A stretch of 64,000 bases of DNA from Azolla caroliniana (Eukaryota > Polypodiophyta): the NCBI GenBank assembly GCA_043228905.1, contig JBHGNT010000005.1:11036001-11100000 (forward strand), given 5' to 3'. The notes under the pieces were generated by a model. It was not told the origin of the DNA, did no database searches, and saw nothing but the letters and a program-made list of their open reading frames with translations. This document shows positions 44,101 through 55,982 of this stretch, one piece after another. Both the position numbers and the translations under genes were made by a program. Position 1 is the stretch's first letter. Every line of letters begins with the position of its first letter.

Positions 44101-45040
44101 CAAGAATTTTCTTTACCGACGTCTTACGAAGAAGCATCGGCATCTGCCGACTCAGCCACCTGGCATTTGCCGATGGAGTCGGAAATGCACTCCATTCGTG
44201 CAAACAAGACTTGGGACTTGGTCGAATTACCGACGAATCGACGTACTCTTCCATGTAAGTGGGTCTATTGACTAAAAGAGACGTCTGACTCGATCAACCC
44301 AAAGTACAAGGCCAGATTAGTTGTGAAGGGATTTCGACAAGAATATGGCGTCGACTTTGACGAAATCTTTTCACGAGTGGTTAAAATGACAACCCTTCGT
44401 TTGATGCTCGGCGTCGTGGCCGCCGACAACTTGGAGTTGATTCACTTAGATGTAAAAACGACATTCCTCCACGGTGACCTATAGTAGGAAATCTATATGG
44501 AGCAATCGAAAGGCTTTGTGGCATCCAGCCAGGAACATCTAGTCTGCCGACTTAGGAAGAGTTTATACGGCCTGACACAGGCACCGCGACAGTGGTACAA
44601 GAAGTTCGACGACTTCATCCAGTCGGTCAGCTTCTCCAAGAGCGATGAGGACCACTATCTCTTCACCAAAGCAGCTCAAGACGGGTCTCCCATCTTCCTC
44701 ATCATTGACGTGGACGACATGCTACTCTCCGGCCAACATGCCGGACAACTCACCGAACTCATTCAGAAACTGCGGCTGAAGTTTGCCATGAAGGACCTCG
44801 GTCCGGCAAGACACATACTTGGTATGAAGATTAGTCCACATCGTGATAAACAACAACTTTTCCTATCTCAAACCGACTATATCGGACGTGTCTTGGAACG
44901 CTTCAACATGCACTCGGCCAAGTTTGCTTCGACCCCGCTCCCCATTAACCTTCAGCTGTCTCAGCGAGACTACCCGACATCCGGTCCAGAGGGGGAAGAT
45001 ATGAAGTCACAACATGGCCTAATATTTCTCACGCCGTAGG
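44101..45040 (+). pseudogene. L1 reverse transcriptase
   Basis: WHLPMESEMHSIRANKTWDLVELP, KYKARLVVKGFRQ region, DVKTTFLHGDL, then open 44497-45039 with SLYGLTQAPRQWYKKFDDFI. The catalytic box reads IIDVDDMLLSG, so the usual Tyr of YVDD is Asp. RT thumb KFAMKDLGPARHILGM is normal. Stops occur at 44270 and 44484. Confidence 0.87.
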
Positions 45041-45643
45041 AGTCGTCAGTAGATTCATGCACAACCCAAGCCGATCGCATTGGAACGTAGTCAAGCATGT
45101 GTTCAGATATCTAGCTGGCACAAAAGACCACGACATTCTTTTTGGCCCGAACTCAACCTCAGGCGTAGTCAGTTACACCGATCGGACTTCGCCGGCTGCG
45201 TGGACAATCGGAAATCAACAACAGGATATTGTTTCAAATTCGGCAATGGAGCAATCTCGTGGAAGTCAAAACTTCAGGAGTGCACAACCACCTCAACGAC
45301 CGAAGCGGAATATGTAATTGTGTCCAACGTGGCAAAAGAAGCTTTATGGCTTGGTCGGTTGGCGCACACGTTTCGACAAGTCGACCTCGACTCGACTCCA
45401 CTTGTCTACAACGACAGTCAGGGTGTTGTTGCTTTGTCAAAAAATCCGGTTCACCACAACGCCTCCAAGCATATCGATGTTCAATATCATTTTGTTTGGG
45501 ACTGCATCATTTCAGGGAAAATTGGTCTTGAGAAGATATCCATAATCGATAATGTCGCAGATGGAATGACCAAGTGTCTTTCGGCGGATCGCTTCCGGTT
45601 TCTTCGGCATCAGATGGGCGTAACGAAAAATCGGTCTGGTTAA
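45041..45643 (+). pseudogene. L1 RNase H
   Basis: SWHKRPRH and SDFAGCVDNRKSTTGYCFKFG, AISWKSKLQECTTTSTTEAEYV, LVYNDSQGVVALSKNPVHH and ADGMTKCLSADRF, read largely in one frame (45080-45643) to the end of pol. The final codons are about 190 bases before the 3' LTR. Confidence 0.87.
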
Positions 45644-45840
45644 AATGTTGGATACACAACATAGGATGGTTTCGGACAACCGACATCGGTTCTTTGAGGA
45701 TCGGCTTCAGCTTTTCTGTCCTGACCCATTCGGCCTTCTGTCTTTAGATCTTGCCGACTCGAACAAAACCGATCTGTCCGATAAACCTTGTATATACCTA
45801 TAATTTAAGATAACCCATGTATACGCTCATTACGGGGGAG

Positions 45841-46138
45841 TGTCAAATACAAGTGTACAATGGCCGTATTCACACCGTCCCTTTGGACAGCCCAAATTTG
45901 GGCTATTTCTGTAAATAGCATAAAGGGCAGTTGCCCTCGGATAGTCACTATATAAAGTGACTTTGTAACCTTTAGTAAAAGGTGGTTGTCATTTGTAACT
46001 GTTGCTATTAAGAAATAAAACGTTTCTTTGTGTTGATCTTTATGTGTGTGTGTGTATCTTGTTCATTTTCATACATAGGTCCTTCAACATCACAGATGTT
46101 GTTTGTTCTTCCACACATTAACGACCTTGTCCCCAACA
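45841..46138 (+). repeat. L1 3' LTR
   Basis: 298 bases, preceded by the purine tract acgggggag (45832-45840). Same four hairpins at 45890-45983; the first is a perfect palindrome here. Confidence 0.92.
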
Positions 46139-46759
46139 ACCTTGATTGACCACGGCTCGGAGATCAACCTCATGCCAACTGACTTCTACAAAAAAGGAAT
46201 ATGGCCAATCAATACAAATCACGGATGGAAGATTCGTGCCGCAACAAAGACTACGGAGGACTTGTACGGAGCTTGTCCTAATGTTAAAGTCGTGATCGAC
46301 GATGTGGAGATGAATCAACACTACTTCGTGTAAGAATCGGCGTCGCATCATGTCATCATAGGACAATTGTATATCACATCATCTCGGATGGAAACCAAAG
46401 TGTTCGACAATGGTGCGGCATTTGGTCGAATAAAGAGTCTTGACAACCAAAGATCCATTCAATTCCTAACGATGCGAGCTAATCATGAAAGAAATCGAGA
46501 TAGTCTTGGAGGCGAATCCTCGAATTTTTAGAACGGACTATTGGAGCATGGGGCACAAATAGTCCGAGCAATCACAAGTCCCCACAAGAAAATAGAGCAC
46601 GTGGATTGCGAGGAGAAGCAACATGTGTCACACCAAGTGACGCATGTAAACTAGTACTACCCGACAAGAAGGACAAGCGTCGGATACAAGATTTCGAGAA
46701 GATATTGAAAGAAGAAAACATAATAGAAGAAGAAGAGTTTGTGACTCATATTATGGAAG
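46139..46759 (+). pseudogene. G1 protease and following linker
   Basis: LIDHGSEINLMPTDFYKK at about 46142-46195 and the downstream block GACPNVKVVIDDVEMNQHYFV match F1. The motif is Asp-His-Gly-Ser in place of the common Asp-Thr/Ser-Gly. Stops occur at 46333 and later. The linker reaches EEEEFVTHIMEV, where H1 inserts; this reading resumes after 55995. Confidence 0.77.
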
Positions 46760-47151
46760 TGTTACCCGGCCAGCAAAGGAGCTAAGGACGCCGAGACCAG
46801 GGTGTGAAAAGGGGAATTGTTAATTGGAAATCTGTTGTAATTATTAGTCTTAATATATTAATATATGAGAAGATGTGGACGGACTGACCGAATCAGTATG
46901 CCGATCCGGATCCGGACCGATCCCGAATAGGTGCCGGTTGGCACCATTTTGTACTTTGCACCGATGACCTATATAAAGGCCCTGTTACAATGTAATCATT
47001 AACGGAGAGTAATATAAACCTTTTGTTTAATCATTGAGTATTGTTCACCGTTCTGTGCTTATTGTATATCTTACACGTGTTAATGACGTATTACTAAGTA
47101 ACCGATTAAGGTCCAATTAAGCGTTGTGTCGTAAGTTATCTCGTCGTAACA
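46760..47151 (+). repeat. H1 5' LTR
   Basis: 392 bases, TGTTACCCGGCC to TCGTCGTAACA. TATA box TATATAAA at 46970-46977. Followed by ccctttggtgaag, which also follows the 3' LTR with one change. Confidence 0.9.
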
Positions 47152-48345
47152 CCCTTTGGTGAAGTACCCCAAGTATGGGGATGACCCGGATGCGGAGGGT
47201 CATGTTCACGCTTTTCAACAAACATGGGAGGCGAACCATGTGTCACAACGGTTAACCGCAACCGAAGAGGAACGATCTAAGATAGCCGAATTCGGCGTGA
47301 CATTGGAAGGACCGGCTGCCAGATGGCACCGGCCGCAGGACCCCAACACCATCACCACCTTTGCGGATCTGAAAGCTAAATTCTTGCACTACTTCCAGAA
47401 GGAGGTGGACCAGAGAGAAATGGTGGGCCTATTTTATACCATCCAGCAGGACCTTGGGAGAGCATTCCGCAGTTTGTCATCCGGTTTCAACGAATGCATA
47501 GTCAGCTTACCCGAGCACCTCCGGAGGAAGAAACACGGGCTATATTCTTAGCCGCGCTCCGGGAACCTCTACGGACGGTATGCACGGTCATCGACTTTCG
47601 CACAAGTACCATCGACCAGGTCATCTACCGGGTTAGAGAAATGGAGAAAACAAGCTCTTGGCTAACAATGGGAGCAGTCCAACGAGCGTTACCAACCGAT
47701 GAGGATCTCCGGTTTTGATAGGCCATTCAATGCACAACATGCCTAAATGCCGGACACTCAGCACTAGAATGCACAATGCGGTCGCAATGTCTACTGTGCC
47801 ATTCCAGGAACCACACAATGGAGCAGTGCGAGCACAATTTGTTGAATTGCCAAGTACCACCGGTTCGACAAATCGAACCACGGAGTACCAAGGAGGAAGA
47901 AGAAGAATGTTGGAGGCGAGAAGAGCGATACCGACCGGCACAGGATGTCCGGTACAGGGACAACCCTGACCGGTATGAGAGATATGATCAGTACCAGGAT
48001 TATAATGGACAGTATGAAAGATACAATCGGGACCTATCCCCCGGTTACAACCAACGACAGGAAGCCTACAGCAGACATGATGACCAGCCCCGTTAAGAGT
48101 ATCAGAACAAAAAGATACGCCATTTCAAGAAAAGGGGTCACCTACGGGAACCAGAGAAGGGTGCCTCAAGCAGCCAACCGAATCAAAGCCCCGCTGTTAC
48201 CGCAGGTCCTCCACCGGGAGCAGGAAACAACGCCGAATCCAACACTACCCGGAAAGCATATTGCTACTATTGCCGACAAGAAGGACATTATAGTAATCAA
48301 TGCCCGACAAAGAGCTATGATAAATGATTGGCAGTGAACATGGTA
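47152..48345 (+). pseudogene. H1 gag with three zinc knuckles
   Basis: Starts mid-domain (YPKYGDDPDAEGHVHAFQ) since the N-terminus is deleted. Contains ITTFADLKAKFLHYFQ, then after frame changes ALREPLRTVCTVIDFRTSTID. Two CCHC knuckles in tandem follow: CTTCLNAGHSALEC (47731-47772) and CLLCHSRNHTMEQC (47788-47829). Then about 100 residues rich in Tyr, Arg and Asp, and a third knuckle CYYCRQEGHYSNQC (48262-48303). Two stops occur just before the first knuckle. Confidence 0.85.
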
Positions 48346-48596
48346 GTCACCTCGCAGACCTGCAGCAGGTAACCACAAGATCGAAGGGTAAGGCGACGGA
48401 ATGGGAGGCGCAAGAGGCCATCCGCAAGCAGGCAACGGAATGGGTAAAAAAGGCGAATGCGCGAAACATGGCAGAGCTTGCGTAGCAAAAGGAAAATATC
48501 GGAGAGCTCGCCGGCGGCAGTCAGCCCGAAAATGCGACATGGCAGGCATTGCAGGAATGCCAAATCATGCTGCCATTAGGATGGCTCCTGTAGCTA

Positions 48597-49310
48597 GTGC
48601 CCAGATTCACAGAAGGACTCAAGACAGGCATGACGGCAGGAGAAACACCACCGGCTCCAACATTCTTCTCAAATCCGGAGGAGGGACCAGCGGTAGTAGA
48701 CACAAACAGTCCGGCGATCACAACCATCGTGAAGGGAAAGGAGTTACCCAGAACAGTAATAGATGGAAGATCCGGCGTCAATGTGATTAGCCTCCGAACG
48801 TGCAAGACCTTGGGTATCCAAGAGTGGGAACCATGCCCGTTCTAGTTGTGGATGGCGGATACAAGCTCAGTGCGACCGACCGGCTTGATACGAGATTTGG
48901 ATGTAACGATCGGCGGCCACACATTTCGCATCTTGGCAGTAGTGCTACAACAACAGGCACAAGGAGCTTACCCACTATTGTTGGGGCGGCCGTGGTTGAA
49001 AACAACGCACATTAAACAAAACTGGAGGAAGAATAAAATCACCTTCCAGCGGGGAAAAGCAAAAGTACGGGTACCAACACAACCACGGACGGGTACCGGG
49101 AAGGAATTTACACCCCTATATGCCGAATGCGTCAATATGCTGGACGGATTAGCAGATGAAGAGGTAGATCAATACTTGCAGGATAATCCGAAGATCGTAC
49201 CTCTGTTCGAAATCGACGTAGCCGAAGCCGTATCACCATACATACTGCCGCCGGACGGAGCCGACGAGGAACCAAATAAAGAAGTGATCCAGGAGCTACG
49301 GCAAGCATAG
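48597..49310 (+). pseudogene. H1 protease
   Basis: Active-site region VIDGRSGVNVISLRTCKTLGI near 48758-48820. The Asp-Gly-x-Ser-Gly spacing is common in OTA Gypsy elements, but Arg sits inside the motif; J1 has the same. The C-terminal half has AYPLLLGRPWLKTTHIKQNW. A stop near 48846 and a frame change split it. Then a spacer with DNPKIVPLFEIDVAEAVSPY leads into RT. Confidence 0.82.
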
Positions 49311-49328
49311 GAGGCGCTGGAAAGAGAA

Positions 49329-50288
49329 ATGGTCATATCACAACGGGTCAAAGCATCCCAAGTAGAGGAGGTAAATCTAGGAACTACAGAAGAGGCGAGA
49401 GCGGTGCACATCGCCAAGGAAATGACTCCGGAGAACAAAACGGCGATGATTACACTTCTCAAAGAATTTCGGGACGTGTTTGCCTGGTCTTACGAGGATA
49501 TCCAAGGGCTCGATCCTCAGCTATATCAACATCAGATACATTTGAGCAAAGACGCCAAACCGGTAGCACAGCGGCGGTACCGGATGAATCCAAATTACGC
49601 CGCCAAAGTCAAGGAGGAAATTGACAAGTTGTTGAGGGTTGGCTTTATCCGCCCATTAAAGAAATCTACATGCCTGAGCCCGATAGTAGTTGTACCAAAG
49701 AAAAACGGCAAAATTAGAGTTTGTGTCGACTACCGTAAGCTTAACGCGGCGACGGTAACATATGCATTCCCACTCCCATTTACGGATGGAGTTTTGGACG
49801 CAGTCGCCGGCCATGAGGTATACAGTTTCTTAGACGGATTCAACGGATACAACCAGATCCGGATGCACCCCGATGACCAAGAGAAAACGGCTTTCGTCAC
49901 CGAATGGGGAGTGTTTGTTGCCGTAGTAATGATGTTCGGGCTAAAAACGGCGCGGGCAACGTTCCAGAGGATCATCATGGAAACATTCAAAGAATTCATA
50001 CCGGCATTCATGCAGGAGTTTTTGGATGACTTCGTCGTCTATAGCCGGGAAGGGGATCACTTTCAGCACCTCCGACTGTGTCTAGAGAAATGTCGGGCTT
50101 ACCGGCTAAGCTTGAATCCGGCAAAATGTGTATTCGGAGTGTCAAGCGGGGTGCTATTAGGACACATTGTGAGCAAGGAAGGAATTGCCATGGACCCGGA
50201 CAAAGTAAAAGCACTCCTGGAGGCACCGACACCGACAACAGCCAAAGCATTAAGCCGTTTGTTTCTTAGGCCAAATCCGGTGGCATAG
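49329..50288 (+). pseudogene. H1 reverse transcriptase
   Basis: Open for 319 codons: EFRDVFAWSYEDIQGLD, YRMNPNYAAKVKEEIDKLL, VVVPKKNGKIRVCVDYRKLN, YSFLDGFNGYNQIRMHPDD, and the catalytic FLDDFVVYS at 50019 onward (Phe for Tyr). Thumb LSLNPAKCVFGVSSGVLLGH. FGLKTARATFQ replaces the usual FGL-NAPATFQ. The frame ends in a damaged connection to RNase H. Confidence 0.9.
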
Positions 50289-51000
50289 CCGAATGCTTCG
50301 GTATCTGCAGACCTAGCTACACCACTGCATGTTGCGGTACAGTGGACCGACACCAAAGACAAGGCGTACCGGGCACTCAAAGTACTATTGTCGCAAGCGC
50401 CGATAGTGCAACCCCCAGATAGGGTTAAGGAGTGTCGTGTGTTCGTAGATGCGTCCGACATTGCAATCGGAAGTGCGCTGATGCAACTTACGAAGCCAAG
50501 GTGGTATCGGCCCGTGTATTACGCAAGCCGAAAGTTATCCCAAGCTGAACGAAATTATTCCACCACGGAAAGGGAAGCTTTGGGCATGATCTACAACGTG
50601 ACAAAATTCAGACATTATTTGCTGGGAAGGAAATTTTCCTTCCACATAGATCATTCAACACTCCTCTATTTAGTTTCCAAAGCGTCACTAACCAGTAAGT
50701 TGGCACGGTGGACGTTACTGTTGTAGGAATTTGAGTTCGAAATATTCCACCGACCCGGCATACATCACGCAGTAGCAGACTATTTCGGTTAGATTCCCGC
50801 GAGATTGGTGACGGAGTCCCAGACGAGTTTCCGGATGCTGAGCTATTTCGAGTCACCGCGGAAACGGCAACAGATGAAATGGTGGCACAAGAAGATAAGT
50901 GGCTAACGAATATGCAACAATTTTTGAACACCGGATTGCCTTCGGAGGAGATGAACCGGGACGAGAGGAAACGCCTGGCACTTCTATGTAGTGCGGGACA
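50289..51000 (+). pseudogene. H1 RNase H
   Basis: CRVFVDASDIAIGSALMQ, AERNYSTTEREALGMIYNV and SFHIDHSTLLYLVSK in an open frame (50388-50726). After a stop, FHRPGIHHAVADYFG closes the domain. All four acidic residues are visible. Confidence 0.87.
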
Positions 51001-52080
51001 CGCTATACCACAAAGGCGCAGACGGTATATGGTGACGGGCGGTGCGTAGCGACGAGAAGCATATAATACTACGAGAAGCACACTGCAGAGTCGCCGGAGA
51101 TGCTACGGCAAGGAAGATATGGCAGAGTGGCCTATGGTGGCGGACAACATTGAAAGACGCGGTCCGGTACGCTAAAGAATGCGATCTATGTCGACGAATG
51201 GGCCAGCCAAGCGAACAAGCTAGGATGCCGCACCACCCGGTACTGCCGTTAGAACCATTTCAAAAGTGGGGACTGGATTTTGTGGGTCCATTCAAACCAC
51301 TGGCAATGAGAACCGGCAACTGGTATGTGATCGTAGCTAAGGATTACTACACGAAATGGGTAGAAGCCAAAGCCTTGCGCGACAACACCTCAGCATCGAC
51401 GGCGAAATTCTTGTATGAATAGATCTGGTGTAGGTATGGATGCCCAATCGAGCTAATAAGTGACCAAGGAGGGCACTTCCTCGGCCAAGTGGTGGAAAGC
51501 TTGACGTCGTTCTATGCCGTGGTGCATAAACAGAGCACGCCATACTATCCACAAGCAAACGGGTTAGCCGAGTCGACGAATAAAACGCTATAGAATATCC
51601 TTCAGAAAATCGTCAACGAAAACCGGACAGACTGGGATACGAAGTTGCACAGCGCCCTATGGGCTTACCGGACAGCCTACAAAACAAGCATCCAAACCAC
51701 ACCGTTCCGGCTAGCATTCGGATTGGAGGCCGTCATGCCGGTAGAGTTCTAGGTCCCGAGCTTACGGATTCAGATTAGGGAACGGTTAAATGAGAAGGAA
51801 TCAGAGGCGATTCAGTTAGCAGCTCTGTGTGAACTAGAAGAACACCGACTAGCGAGTATCATGCATATGCACCTGGAACTGGAGCAGCGGCGAAGAAAGG
51901 CATTTGTGGATCGCCACCGAAAAGGAAATGAAAAGATGTTTGGAATCGGCAAGCCGGTACTAGTGTTCCAGACCCGGATGGGCAAGATGCCGGGAAATTA
52001 CGGTTTCGGTGGACCAGACCGTACTGGATCACACGCGAGTTCAATGGATCCTACCAGTTAGGGACACTTGCCGGCGAGGT
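51001..52080 (+). pseudogene. H1 integrase
   Basis: Zinc domain [20 protein letters not shown] and [10 protein letters not shown]. Core: [15 protein letters not shown], then LISDQGGHFLGQ and STPYYPQANGLAESTNKTL, giving D, D, E. C-terminal region [37 protein letters not shown] and KPVLVFQTRMGKMPG. Stops at 51421, 51591 and 51751. No chromodomain follows, unlike C1 and E1. Confidence 0.88.
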
Positions 52081-52735
52081 CCTGGGTAGGTGGGTCAACG
52101 GATTTTGACTAAAGCCATAAAAGGGACCCATGCCGAGGAACCCATTTGAACAAGGAAAGGCCGATGCCGAACCAAATACCGGCATACCGGAAACAACGGC
52201 AACCCGATTAGCAATCGGCAACAACGAAGCCGGTAAGGGGGACAAAGAGCCGGCACACGGGTTGGATAAGAGGACGACAAGATTCCTCATTCAGGTAAGG
52301 GTTCGATAGGACCGGAGACGAATTAACCTAACAATTGATATTAAAAAATAAATAATAAATAAATCGAATCAAATCAAAGAAATCATGCAAAGGAGTGATG
52401 GGAATAGCCATGCAGACAAGGAGTAAAGAGGCACTTCGAAAAGGTACGAGGGGGCTATGAATAGGGCATTAAACCACCGCCACATGGCACATAATGCTAT
52501 TATAGTACACGACCTGCACACACGGAGGGTCGAAAAAGGCGCCAAGATGCAGAGAGGAAACCCCCCATGCATCGAGACCTTCTTCTTTCGCGAACCAAGG
52601 AGCACAAACACACATAGACGCTTAAAGATCATCAGAAGAGAGCCAACCCACACAGACCTTCCTTACACAGAGCCTCCTCACACAGAGCTTCCTCATACAG
52701 AGCCCTCACCAACGCTGTCTGACCTCGACGCAAAC
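52081..52735 (+). other. H1 spacer between integrase and the extra ORF
   Basis: About 650 bases. Open reading continues from 52457 without a stop into the extra ORF, but codons before 52736 look low-complexity (repeats of TEPPHTELPHTEP) and are probably untranslated leader. A splice acceptor for a subgenomic RNA might lie here; none can be assigned. Confidence 0.5.
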
Positions 52736-53332
52736 ATGGACTGCCAGACTCTCTCTGAGGCCGCCAAGAAATGGCTACGACAACACGGATTGGAGGGGTT
52801 CCTCACAGTCATGGGCGCACCACCACACAAAGAAGCCGGCAAGATCATCAAAGAAATTGACGCCGAGCTGATCACGGAGGAAGCGATCTGTGCACTAACA
52901 GGCCTTCCGGAGGGGGGCATCTATACTATTGACAACCCTACCTCCGAACGGCTCATCAAATACTTCGGCGAGTATTCTCTAGCCAACAAGGGCTACAGGA
53001 CACAGGGTGGAGAAGATATGTTATTCCGAGAAATTGCCCGTGTACTCCATGAGTTCGACCACGTATACCCTCGACCCCCCGTTATGCCTCAGAACCGAGC
53101 AGGTTTGATCATCGCAACATACGAAGGGATCAAGGTGGATTGGCCGGCGCTGATTGCCGACGGATTGTGTGTGGCCATTGACACCGTAAGAGGTAAGGAA
53201 GCCAAAGAAGGCCGGAAAATATGGCATGCAGTGGCGCAATGGCTCACCCTATTGGCGCCACCCGTTGAGCCCATCCAGATCAAGAAGCGGGGAAGAACAA
53301 CGAACGGCACCCCGAAAGCTGCTTCAAAATGA
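52736..53332 (+). pseudogene. H1 extra ORF, N-terminal domain
   Basis: 199 codons from MDCQTLSEAAKKWL, a likely start at 52736 in a longer open frame from 52457. Globular-looking: HKEAGKIIKEIDAELIT, ERLIKYFGEYSLANKGY, REIARVLHEFDHVYPRPP and RKIWHAVAQWLTLLAPP, then a basic end. It may be related to the putative plant transposon protein domains found in OTA elements and plant mobile domains; I could not confirm this. D1 carries the end of the same domain. The extra ORF follows integrase on the same strand, so it is part of the element. Function unknown. Confidence 0.7.
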
Positions 53333-53862
53333 TAGCAATTGTTGGCTACCAAGACCACTTAGGGGAAGACAGCTGACACGGAGCAAGCGGCGAAGGAGCG
53401 TGCCATCCGGAAGCAGCCGACGGACAAGCAGGAGGAGACACCGGCACGGCCCCTGAAGAGCACACTCCGCCGACCGGTGCAGCAAGAAACGGACACCCTG
53501 GTGGCAAGAATGAATGTCGGGACTCAGGAGGAGGAAACGGAGGAAGAACCTACGAAGCACCTCCAGCGGTGGCCGAAGACGAGCACCGCAGAATCAGCCG
53601 GGAAGTGTTCGGACCCACAGAAGGATGGAACGCCTTTACCCCACACTAAGAATCCCACACCAAGGGAGGAACCGGAACCGGTCTCAGAAGCCCTTGCACA
53701 ACAGGCAATACCGGTGGGTCAAGAAAGGGCAAGCCCCGAAATGCAAGTGTCGGTAAGGTATGTGCCACCTTCCTCAGCCGGCAAGAACAAGCAGAACAAG
53801 AGCGGCCAGCCGAAACACAACTGGAACCTGAACGGCAAAGTGGTCACCAGGTAGGGCCGGAA
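53333..53862 (+). pseudogene. H1 extra ORF, disordered middle
   Basis: Frame 53477-53854 and overlapping frames are rich in Glu, Gln, Pro, Thr and Lys with no hydrophobic core. It probably links the N-terminal domain to the coiled coil; frameshifts make the exact reading uncertain. Confidence 0.5.
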
Positions 53863-55536
53863 TTGCAACTCGACGCAGTTAGGCGGGACCGGCCACTAGC
53901 AAGTGAACCCACCAGCCAACCCTCCGTGCTGACGCAACAACAGGGCACCGGCAGCCAATGGCTCCGATGGATAGGAGAGCAGGTTGCCGGAGTGTTACTG
54001 TATGTAGAGGCGGAAGAACGAGCGCAGATGGAACGGTTGCTAGTCACAACCGATGAACTAGAGACGGCCTGGTCAAAGATCTGGTGCCTTGAACAAGACT
54101 TGGATTGGGTCACAGAAGACATGGCCAAAATGGCCTTAATTGCAACACAGATCCAAGCACCGGTGACTCCAGTGGATGTACAAAATAAAGAAACAACCAC
54201 GCCTGTACATACGAATAAGACCCCGGCGACAGAAACCCTCTTGGAGAAAGATGCAGCGCAAGCCCAAGATCTTGCCGAATTAAGGGACGAACTTGCCGCA
54301 CAAGAGGCACTATGGAGCCGCGAACGAGATTTGAAGAAAGCGGCAGAAGAGGAGTTAAAGAAGACTGTTGAAAACCTCCACCGAGCAGAAGAAAATCTGC
54401 GGAAAGGGCATCAAGCTTACGACCGGCTAAAGGAGGAAAAATAAAAATTGTTGCAGGAGAAGGACAAGCTGCGACGGATGGCGGAAACGGAAATCGAAAG
54501 GCTGAAAGAAGAACTCTGTCAACAAAAGGACCGGGAAGACCACGCTCGCCGACAAATCAACTAGCGGCTGAAGCAGAAGACAGAGGACTTCGACCACCTA
54601 CACCGGAACTTTAAGAGCTTGGACACGGAGCATAAGCAACAACAGGAAAGGACGGCTGAGCTCCGGCAGGAAGTTGATCGGGCCACCACGGCATTCGCCG
54701 ACGAATGGGTTGAGAATACAAAGCTATTGGGGGAAGCGGCGAGGGACCGGATGGAGCTCCACAAGTAGCACAATGAAGAAAAGGAGAGGGCGACAATGGT
54801 GTTACAAAGGTTGCAAACAACCTATCAAAGTCAATTGTCGCATTATAGGGAGCAGGAGGCGGACACGGTCAGAAACATCAAGCAATTGAAAGAGGAGCGA
54901 CAAACCGCGGCGAACAAATCATAGATGGGAACTGAATGGATTCAGTGCATCCTCCGGGCATGGCTAAACAAGACCAAACGCTTGATTGACGAGAGCTCCA
55001 TGCGATGGTGGAAGAAATGGGTGCAGAATACGACTGAACTCCAGTTGCTCAGGGCGGACGCGGAAAACCGACGGAAGGAAGGTGACGACTGGTACATGCT
55101 CACATCGGAGGACTTCACCGCCATAAAGGATGAGCTGGTAGAGGATTTCACAGCTCTGGCGGATGAGCAATTGGTGTAGGTCCGGCAACTCATAGCTCAA
55201 CTGGACGACGATCAAATGGAGGCTGAAATCAAGTTTGAGAGCTATGAGCGGTCCCGGCTTAGGGAAGAAAAAGCAAGGCAGGCGGCAACGGTCAACCTCA
55301 GTGATGAGGAACCGTCGCTAGTACAAGGACCAGACGGAGACCAGGCCGAGGTAAGTCAACCAGAGAAAACTCTGACAGAGGAAACAACGAAGGAAACGTC
55401 GGTGCCAGAGCAACAATCGGAGTCACAGCCAGAGTCGGAGCAGCCACCACAACAGCCACAACAGCAACAACAGATTCCCGTCGAGCCATTGGATACTCTG
55501 GAGCAAAGCATTCTGGACATTTTGGATGAAGAGTAA
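53863..55536 (+). pseudogene. H1 extra ORF, coiled coil and conserved C-terminus
   Basis: Reads in one frame with five stops (54444, 54561, 54766, 54922, 55177): WLRWIGEQVAGVLLYVEAEER, a coiled coil of roughly 300 residues (AELRDELAAQEALWSRER, EIERLKEELCQQKDRE), then WVQNTTELQLLRADAENRRKE, DELVEDFTALADEQ, a Glu/Gln/Pro-rich region (PPQQPQQQQQ) and final SILDILDEE. D1 has the same order. Long coiled coils suggest oligomerisation or binding to host structures, but this is a guess. Confidence 0.75.
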
Positions 55537-55590
55537 GAGGGACGAATAGTGGATTCGACGTACAAGGTATTGTCCCATGGGCGTGCCATG

Positions 55591-55982
55591 TGTTACCCGA
55601 CCGTCAAAGGAGCTAAGGACGCCGAGACTAGGGTGTGAAAAGGGGAATTGTTAATTGGGAATCTATTGTAATTATTAGTCTTAATATATTAATATATGAG
55701 AAGATGTGGACGGACTGACCGAATCGATATGCTGATCCGGATCCGGACCGATGCCGAATAGGTGCCAGTTGGCACCGTTTTGTACTTCGCACCGGTGACC
55801 TATATAAAGGCCTGGTTACAATGTAGTCATTAACGGAGAGTAATATAAACCTTTTGTTTAATTATTGAGTATTGTTCACCGTTCTGTGCATATTGTATAT
55901 CTTACGCGTGTTAATAATGTATTACTAAGTAACCGATTAAGGTCCAATTAAGCGTTTTGTCGGAAGTTATCTCGTCGTAACA
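55591..55982 (+). repeat. H1 3' LTR
   Basis: 392 bases, TGTTACCCGACC to TCGTCGTAACA. TATA near 55801. No purine tract lies immediately upstream; the bordering sequence (GTCCCATGGGCGTGCCATG) is similar in D1 and J1. Confidence 0.9.

Larger units (their letters stand above)
40782..46138 (+). mobile_element. Copia L1, full length, inserted in G1
   Basis: Complete Copia with two LTRs, primer site, all pol domains and a purine tract. Near-matching flanks GCCTT (40777-40781) and ACCTT (46139-46143). Its polyprotein has about ten stops or frameshifts. G1 sequence on the two sides (gag end and protease) is not contiguous relative to F1 and the J1 patch: about 600 bases of G1 linker are missing. Confidence 0.9.
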
